DNA of 64,000 bases from contig JADIIU010000001.1 in NCBI GenBank assembly GCA_027603945.1, positions 310,001 to 374,000 on the forward strand, in the 5' to 3' direction. A program made the translations under genes and the position numbers. The notes beneath the pieces are model-generated. The model saw nothing but the letters and a program-made list of their open reading frames with translations, ran no database searches and had not been told where the DNA came from. This document shows positions 57,203 to 64,000 of the stretch, in pieces. Origin of the DNA: Terramyces sp. JEL0728. Its lineage: Eukaryota; Chytridiomycota; Chytridiomycetes; Rhizophydiales; Terramycetaceae. How positions within the stretch are numbered: position 1 is the first letter of the stretch; the number at the start of each line of letters is the position of its first letter.

Positions 57203-60200
57203 TTATAATTTAGCATAAGATGGTGGACTGATGCACCACGATATTTTCTTGTATAAATAAATTGGGAGGGAAGTAACGGAAACTATCAGCGATACTTTCC
57301 AAATGAAGGAATACGAGGATATAAAATTGGAATCTAGTTAAAATAGTGTTACCGAAATAGTTGGGCAAGAGCATCATCGAGGCAATGTATATTATCATGG
57401 TTCCTATTTGCGAAGTCACCATAACTCCGTGCCAAGTATGCACATCTATTGCAACCATAAACAATTCGTTGAATATCAGTGCGGTAAAACTGATGCTAAC
57501 CACCCTGATGAATTCATTTTCAAACAACCAGATAGCAAGAATCATAATAGCACCTCCTTGATAGACGCTGATCAACAGCCATATAAAGAATGTCTTGTAC
57601 GACAAAGACCGACCTTTCTTTAATTCTTTATATAGCTCCGGATAAGTCAGGGCCGTGCTTTCGGAAATGTCTCGATCGTACACCAGCGAGAATACTGGAG
57701 CCATGGTGTAAATGGTTGTATATCCCACAAAAAGCATATCTTGGAACAGCGCTATGGGGGCGAAATAGAACAGTGCTGAAAAAACTGCCTGCATAATAGA
57801 AATGATCAACCTACATTAGCATAGTCTACCCTCTGTGAATTACAAAATGAGCTAGTTTAGCAGCCCGTTTGTACGAATTACGGCCATGCCATAGCAGCAA
57901 CCGATTCAAGTGTGAAAAGGTAGTGATAGAGAAATCAGCAGCCAAAGATGCTTGCATCCCTTCTTTGCCAACCAATCCTATCCCAACATGCGCAGATTGA
58001 ATCATTGAAACATCATTCCCACCATCTCCTATAGCACATGTGCGCTTATCGGTAGAGTTTTTGATCAATTTCACAATGTCTGATTTTTGGGTTGGGTTAC
58101 ATCGCGAGCAGACTACAACAGGGATTGATAGAGCCAGCGAGATGAATTCTTCGGGTAAATGGTCCAGATAAAACTGCAGTGATTTACCATCAATAATTAA
58201 GCATGGATCCACAAGCAGTCTTACGTTATCCAGCTCCTCAAAAGCTCCCTCGATGTTTTTCACTATCTTAATTTCTACTAACCTTTTGTAATCTGATGAA
58301 TAGGCTGGTAGCGCTCCACCAATTTTGAAGAAATGGCTATACATCGTGCTGTCTCAATCTTGTCTCCTGTCAACATCCATATTTTGATCCCTGCCTGTCG
58401 TAACAGTTGAAGTGTAAGTTTCACGTTATCTTGGAGTTTATCTTCAACCCCAGTTAATCCTAATAATTCCAAGTCTCGTTCCAAATAAGTCCCGATTACA
58501 GACTGGATGCTCTCTGCGCGTTTCTTTACCGCTGTTTTTGCTACTTTAAACCTCAAATTAGGTAAATAATACTGGCTTTGAAATTCTTCATAATGTTCAG
58601 GAGAGAGGATCTTTCTTCCAAAAACAAGAGTCCTTAGCCCTTCATTCGCCATATTTGAACATGCTTCGTCCAGCCATTCATTGTTCGATACTATTGCAGA
58701 CATGATGGAATCGGCACCTTTTTGGTAAAATGTAATCACTCCTGTTTTGGTATCCTTCAATATTATGCCCATTCTTTTCAATTCAGAGGTAAAGGGAAAC
58801 GAATCCAAAATCTTATACTCTAGAGTTATCCCATTGAAATCCAAACGGATATAGTCCAAATCTCTAAATACCAACTTCAACCCAACCGATAAAGCCCATT
58901 TAACTATTGCGATTTCATCTGGAGATGCTGCCTGATAAGAAGTATTCCCGCTTTCATCTGTAACTGGCGTAACCGTATGACATAAAGCCAATGCAGTGAC
59001 TATTTCTTTGACTCGATGTGATTCAACAGGGTCCTTTTGATAGAATACATTTTTCCCTGCACCTGGCGACAAAGCGTTATAAATATGACTGAACACATCC
59101 TGAATAGAATTTGATTCAAAAACTTCTTTGCCAATATGCAGCTTTTGAAGTTCCATTTCTATCATTAATATTTTCGCACCATTCTTGGTTAATGTGCCAG
59201 TCTTGTCAGTTAGTAAATAGTCTATCCGTCCTAATTCCTCTGGTATGGTGGAGGTTCTTACGATGGTATCCGGAATATTCTGATCCCTCATTATTTGGTA
59301 AGAGTAAAACGTTTTCCCCATATCAAGATTAACTCGTAAACTAGTTTTAGCTCAGCTTACCTAATAGGGATGATTGAGGAAAACAAGATGAGAAATCGAA
59401 AAACGTAAATGTACCAAAGCCCGCGAAACCCATCCAAGGCAACCATTGTAATCGAAAGAGCAAGGGTTACGGCAGCCAATATTTTCGATAACTGGTTTAT
59501 TTCAAGGTCCACAAGTCCCATTTTTGTCGATACAAAATTTGTATTCAATCCAGCCTTTGTGTCTTTTCCCGTATACACGATTAATCCTAAAGCTGCATCT
59601 GAAACCACAACAGTGTTCATCCACAAGGTGTTCTCGACATTCAGCGGGTCGATATGGTTTCCGGACGAATAATTCCATCTTATTGTTCCGATAAAAGAAT
59701 GGATATCCTTGTTTGGCTTTTCCGCTATATTAACTAAACGAAACCATAAATTGTAGCGGATTCGTCCAGTAATGAGTGGTTGCTCTGTTTCCTTTGTGAG
59801 GTTGCAACGGCAATTCTATATTTAAACAAACAAACCTCACTTTCCAATCAGTTTCTCCATCAAGCTGATCTGTTCTAATAAAACAAGTCCCTGTTTTGTC
59901 TGTTGTCCTCAACAGAATGCAATCTGCTGGCACTTTGCAGTTCTTTTCAATAATTATCAAATCGCCAACTTGGAGTTGAGAGCTGCGCACTTTTTTAGTT
60001 CCAGATTCAGTCAATCGTTCATACTTTTGGGAATTTGCTTCCTAAATGAATTTGCAGTCCATACCTGATCCCTGCAAAATCGAATATAGTCATCGTACGC
60101 TTCCTTTAGCATGGTCACCTCCAATACAAATATCAGCGGTCCGAAATATGTGATTATATATCCAATCTGTAGTTCCTTTATCAACTGCGATAATGCAACC

Positions 60201-60520
60201 AGCAGAAAATACAGGTTTAGAAAATATTTAAATTGTTCATATAGTACTGAGGGTATAAAGGTAACGACTGAATATTTCTGATTCTGCACGATATTAGGTT
60301 CCAATCCAGTTGATTGCTCTCCAAGGTCAATTATCCTTGCTCGCGGTGGTTGTTTCTCCCAGAACCTCCACGATTTTTTAGCAGGTTCAATCTCTGGAAT
60401 ATCATATTGATGAGCTGTTGGACTCGCAGTTTCAAAAGTTTCAAGTGGGATTGACTCTGAATTTAACGATACGTTCGAAACATTTAGGCGTTGGTATTTT
60501 GCTGATTGAGCTCCAAACAT
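57203..60520 (-). CDS. P4-ATPase of the Neo1/ATP9 type (lipid flippase)
   Basis: About 1051 aa in nine exons (introns 23, 20, 20, 20, 21, 20, 19 and 19 nt). Motifs: [10 protein letters not shown] (actuator DGET), DKTGTLT phosphorylation site, [21 protein letters not shown], and the ATP9/Neo1-specific [16 protein letters not shown] and [15 protein letters not shown]. The end PPSYAKL, recovered only by splicing the last 19-nt intron, is the Neo1/ATP9 C terminus. One intron (59159-59179, 21 nt) is in frame, and its removal gives TLTKNEMELQKL. It flips aminophospholipids in Golgi and endosome membranes; Neo1-type proteins need no Cdc50 partner. Confidence 0.95.
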
Positions 60521-60625
60521 GAAAATTTAAATTCACCTTCCAAAATTAATATTTCAACACTATAAAGATTCAAATTTCCAATATTATGGCTGCTTCAAGG
60601 TGACGTATTTATAATTCTTTCAAAA

Positions 60626-62797
60626 ATGCCGCAACGAAATCTCAAAAAGTATAAAGCACTAACAGTAGACACAGAAACTGGGTAAACGCAGTCAATTCCC
60701 ATTACGACCAGCTTAAAGCCAATCCAGATAAAATCGCCGTTGTTGAATCAGTAAAGAAGCAACAGGATAAATTAAATATGTTCTTGGCGAATATTATCGT
60801 ACAACTAAATAACAATAGGGTTCATCTGTCGAAATTAAGCTCTCGGACGAAAGCAAGTTTGAAGGAGTCTTTTGTGCAGCCAATCCAAACGATTTGTCGC
60901 TTTCTTTGAAGCAGGCAAAAAAAGTAGGAGACGCAAAGATTCATCCAAATTTGAATTTTTCAGGATCTACAGTTCATTCGTTATCAGTAAAGGGGCTCAA
61001 GAATGCAGATATTGTACGATCAGGTAGATTTTTCATTGATAAAGTTGGGTTTCAAACAGACACGGCTATTTCAAAGAATGCCCATCTAAAGGAAAGGGAA
61101 TTGGAAAAGTGGAAACCAAGCGAGGAAGTTGAATTAACAATGGATACCGACGGTTTGTTCTTCTAACGATAGGAAATAACGAACCGTGGGACCAATTTGC
61201 TACTAACGAACAGAAGTTTGGGGTATCTACAGATTTCAATGAAGATATGTATACTACAATATTGGACAAGTCTGGACACGATTTCAAAAAGAAGGAAGCG
61301 GAAGCAGCGCGCATTGCAAGGGAAATTGAAAAAGGAGTTTCAAGCAACCCACACGTTGCAGAGGAGCGAGGACAAGCTATAGCCCAAGCAGATTCAGATG
61401 AAGAAACAAAGTACTCGTCCGTTATACGAAAAACAGCGATTCAAACCAATTCTTCGAATGGGAGGCCAATATCCTTCCCTGCGGGCATTGGCTCTTCATT
61501 ATCCCCTACAAAGTCAAACTTGAAGCCACCTATTAAATCGGTAATCCCAAAACCTGGAGAAATTCAAAAGAAAGCACCGATTAACGCTCCAATGATCAGA
61601 AAGACTTCAATTGACCAAATTTCTTCAGTGCCAAGATTAATGAAGTCTGCAAATGCTGTAAAGCCTACGGTTTCTATACAGGAAAATCCGGTAAAAGATG
61701 GTCCAAAGTCTGCAAAATCTAGCGAACCACCAATAGACGGTGATTTACATTTAATTGTAGAAATCGCTCGAAGCTTTAAACCATTTTCCAAACATCTTAC
61801 AAATCACTTGATTGATCGCAAACAGGAGATTCTTAATGAAGGTAGAAGGGGTATGATTGAGAATCTCAAACAATTTTCTCTTGAATTTCAGATCCCTTCT
61901 TCATTAGCAAAGAAAGATGTTGAAAATAACACAAAAGAGCAGTTAAACAAAGCAGAAGAAAGATCGGTTTCTCCAACCAAGAAACCACTCGCTAAAGCCG
62001 CGGAACCAGCCAAAACTGTTCAACCTGGTGTCCCAACTGAAGTTAGAGGAGTAAAAACTAGTGCACCAACTTCCCACCCAAGACATGCGGATGCAAAGCC
62101 TCCAAAAGCTGCTCCTAGAAAGGAGGTTAAATCTTTGACGGCAGTAGAAGTCAAAGATGAAATTGCAAAGCAAACTGCCAAGAGATCCCCAAGCCCTCCA
62201 AAAGAATCCAAAAAGACGGTGGAGATACACAAACTGGATAGCAAAATTGAAAAGTTGTCAGAAGCAGCAGACTTGCAATCGGTTGTCTCGGAGGCAGATT
62301 CTCACGCTACAAACACCACAAATGCATCAAAGAAAATTTCAAAGCTGAATGCAAACGCTGCGGAATTTACCCCAAGTTCGTACCCTGCTTTACCGCCAAA
62401 TAACTTTTATAAAAAGAAAGAAAAGAATCACAAATTCAACAAACAAGGAGGACCGCAGTATTATCCACAAGAAGGATACTATGTGCCTGATCCCAACTTT
62501 AATCCGCAATATTATCCTCAGCCTGGCTATTATCCTCCACCAATGCGGGGCTATCCACAAGTCCCAATGCAGCCAGTGTACCCAGGACATTATATACCAC
62601 AAATGAACTATGCTATGATCCCTAATTACCCTGGAGGTATTTATTTATTAAATATAGGACCACCACCACAATTTGTAATGATGCCACCACCATATGGATA
62701 TGAACAATCACCTGAAATGTATCAAAATCAAAATGAAGGGCAGCCTGCTGAGGATGTTGTTGCAGTTGAAGATATAGAAAATAATAATGAAAATTAA
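60626..62797 (+). CDS. Ataxin-2/Pbp1
   Basis: About 689 aa in six exons (introns 20, 20, 21, 20 and 21 nt; the two 21-nt ones at 61024-61044 and 62637-62657 are in frame). Order: short helical N terminus, LSm domain (MFLANIIGSSVEIKLSDESK...FEGVF), LsmAD domain (DQFATNEQKFGVSTDFNEDM, AEAARIAREIE), a long disordered region, and a PAM2 motif SKLNANAAEFTPSSYPALP that should bind the MLLE domain of poly(A)-binding protein. The end is Tyr/Pro/Gln-rich. It regulates mRNA stability and stress granules. TGACGT at 60600 lies in the 105-nt divergent promoter shared with Neo1. Confidence 0.93.
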
Positions 62798-62821
62798 TGC
62801 TAATATATCCTTCCAAAGTTA

Positions 62822-63768
62822 CTACTGTTTTGATGAACTTGGTAGCATGCTTCCTTTAGTTACCAGCGCTGAAGATTTGCACTCTATTGTATCCCAGCCG
62901 TTAGAAAGCACTTCCATAGTAACCTTTTGAATTTTTTTGAAAATCATAGTCATAAATATGATATGCGACATTGCCATATTAGCTCCAACTATTCTATATT
63001 AACTACAGCTTGCCCAAAAGCAATGGATTCACTCCCAGTAAGCACAAATGAGCATCCCCACAATGCGAGTGCTATCCAATTGTTGAGCAGTGATGCTACC
63101 ACCCACACAAATAATGATTTGAACTTGCTTATTTCATACAACTGTTTTTTTGCAAGTCTATGTTTCCGCTTCACTTGTTCATAGATGCTCACAGCAACAT
63201 AGATTGAGTTCCAAGTTTCAAATACTACGCACATAAATGCGAGCGCCAAGTATCCCATATTGCTATAGAGGATCAGGAATTGAGGTCGCTGGTGCCCAAT
63301 AACGAAGATAGAACCCAAGGATCCGCTCAGCATAACGAGAAACAGCGGTGGTATACAATACTGTGCCATAGTTAGCCATTTGTACGAGAGAAATGAACTG
63401 ATAATAACAAAAGCCTTTAACAACTCTAGTTTCCTAGTTCTAACTGAATATTACCCTACGACAAGTAGCTGAAATCCGATGGCACACACCATATTCAACA
63501 TCCATCCAATAAATGGAGTTGGCCACAGCAATCCGTCAATCATTTGCATAATTTGCCATGTCAGTAAAATCGACAAGGAAGTGAATACGAAATAATACAA
63601 TTTTTGTTTAGGTCCATACCAACCGTGTAACATCAATATTATAAAGCATGTTGTTCCGAATGAATAAATACCCGTCATTATCATAGCGAATTTTCCAAGG
63701 GATGTCGATAAATCCAGTATATCTGTAGGGTTTCCATCGAAATCTATTCCGACAGTAAATGCAGACAT
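62822..63768 (-). CDS. Seven-helix membrane protein of unknown family
   Basis: About 301 aa in three exons (21-nt intron near 63440; 20-nt GC-AG intron at 62994-63013). Seven hydrophobic segments can be counted, the last (IVGANMAMSHIIFMTMIF) appearing only after splicing the GC-AG intron. The extracellular N terminus is short and acidic, loops are basic (EQVKRKHRLAKKQ) and the cytosolic tail is Ser/Lys-rich. The topology suggests a GPCR-like receptor, but I see no DRY, NPxxY or retinal-lysine motif, so no ligand or family is proposed. Confidence 0.65.
62994..63013 (-). other. GC-AG intron in the seven-helix gene
   Basis: GCAAGCTGTAGTTAATATAG, 20 nt, donor GCAAG, TTAAT branch, TAG acceptor. 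Splicing extends the protein by a further hydrophobic helix and tail to a stop at 62822. An 18-nt GT-AG alternative inside it would end the protein after about a dozen residues. Confidence 0.55.
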
Positions 63769-63776
63769 TTCAACAA

Positions 63777-64000
63777 ATGACGTAAAGATATTTTGTTTGA
63801 TTAATTAATAGGTTTGACACTACGGATGAACGATCCATTATTCCTCTATATTCGTTAGAACTACACCGAATCTCTGGATCTTGCCGAATGCTTTATTATG
63901 GATCAAATTTCGTAAACATATTTACAATGCTGATTCCTCGAGATTACAAAGTTACAGAAGACCAATTCAAAAGTCAATATATTTGCAATCTGTCTCTAAT
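63777..64000 (+). CDS. 5' part of a gene running off the window
   Basis: From an ATG at 63777, a 30-nt intron (GTAAAG...TTAATTAATAG) can be removed to give MTFDTTDERSIIPLYSLELH, followed by RISGSCRMLYYGSNFVNIF and an open frame to the window edge (TEDQFKSQYICNLSL). The frame is protein-like but no family is recognised. The first exon would be only 5 nt and the intron is longer than usual, so the start is uncertain. It would be 8 nt from the ATG of the divergent seven-helix gene. Confidence 0.4.

Overview
This is eukaryotic nuclear DNA from a very compact, AT-rich genome. About 40 protein genes lie on both strands, often only tens of bases apart. There is no sign of operons, Shine-Dalgarno sites, CRISPR or insertion sequences. 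Gene content fits an opisthokont, most likely an early-branching fungal-side lineage: a fungal-like NDUFS6, Neo1, Sec2, Fes1, an OPI3/PEMT-type methyltransferase and SSA-type Hsp70, with microtubule-organising proteins that flagellated ancestors carry (Sfi1-like, katanin p60). The species cannot be named from sequence alone. A MICAL-type monooxygenase and an AID/APOBEC-like deaminase are unexpected for ordinary fungi.

The dominant structural feature is the intron. Nearly every apparent frameshift or early stop is a spliceosomal intron of only 19-23 nt (a few 24-26), usually GTANNN...(T/C)T(A/G)A(C/T)...AG. I placed about 120 of them by hand. In every multi-exon model the spliced length is a multiple of three and conserved protein motifs are rebuilt at the joints. 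Several introns of exactly 21 nt are in frame and free of stops, so they hide inside open frames. Two introns end in TG instead of AG, two start with GC, and one pair of 20-nt introns flanks what looks like a 3-nt exon.

Layout. 1-9.3 kb: GH47 mannosidase, a NOX/ferric-reductase-like protein with a large ectodomain, a kelch protein (KLHDC4/Kel3), a two-domain AAA ATPase and a small membrane protein. 9.6-17.2 kb: a five-part RNA-repair fusion (2H phosphoesterase, helical repeats, DSP phosphatase, P-loop kinase, RNA ligase), an Sfi1-like protein and two WW-domain paralogues. 17.5-29.7 kb: MICAL-like monooxygenase, protein kinase, UGGT, Sec2/Rabin8 GEF, Fes1, PEMT, PP1. 30-42.3 kb: a divergent pyruvate kinase, Pwp2, a second PP1, an SRRM1-like PWI protein, leucyl aminopeptidase, TXNDC9-like protein, katanin p60. 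42.3-52.8 kb: AID/APOBEC-like deaminase, Hsp70, truncated superoxide dismutase, SYCP2/Red1-like protein, a UBA membrane protein, ataxin-10, dynamin. 53-64 kb: TAF1C/Rrn6-like protein, NDUFS6, ENY2, Rpn8, Neo1, ataxin-2, a seven-helix protein and the start of another gene.

Most genes are housekeeping: ER glycoprotein quality control (GH47 and UGGT), phosphatase signalling, ribosome biogenesis (Pwp2, TAF1C), mRNA handling (SRRM1, ENY2, ataxin-2), membrane traffic (Sec2, Neo1, dynamin), chaperones and proteasome. The most unusual content is the RNA-repair fusion, the deaminase and the intron system. Stop codons commonly overlap an AATAAA-type signal, so 3' UTRs must be extremely short.
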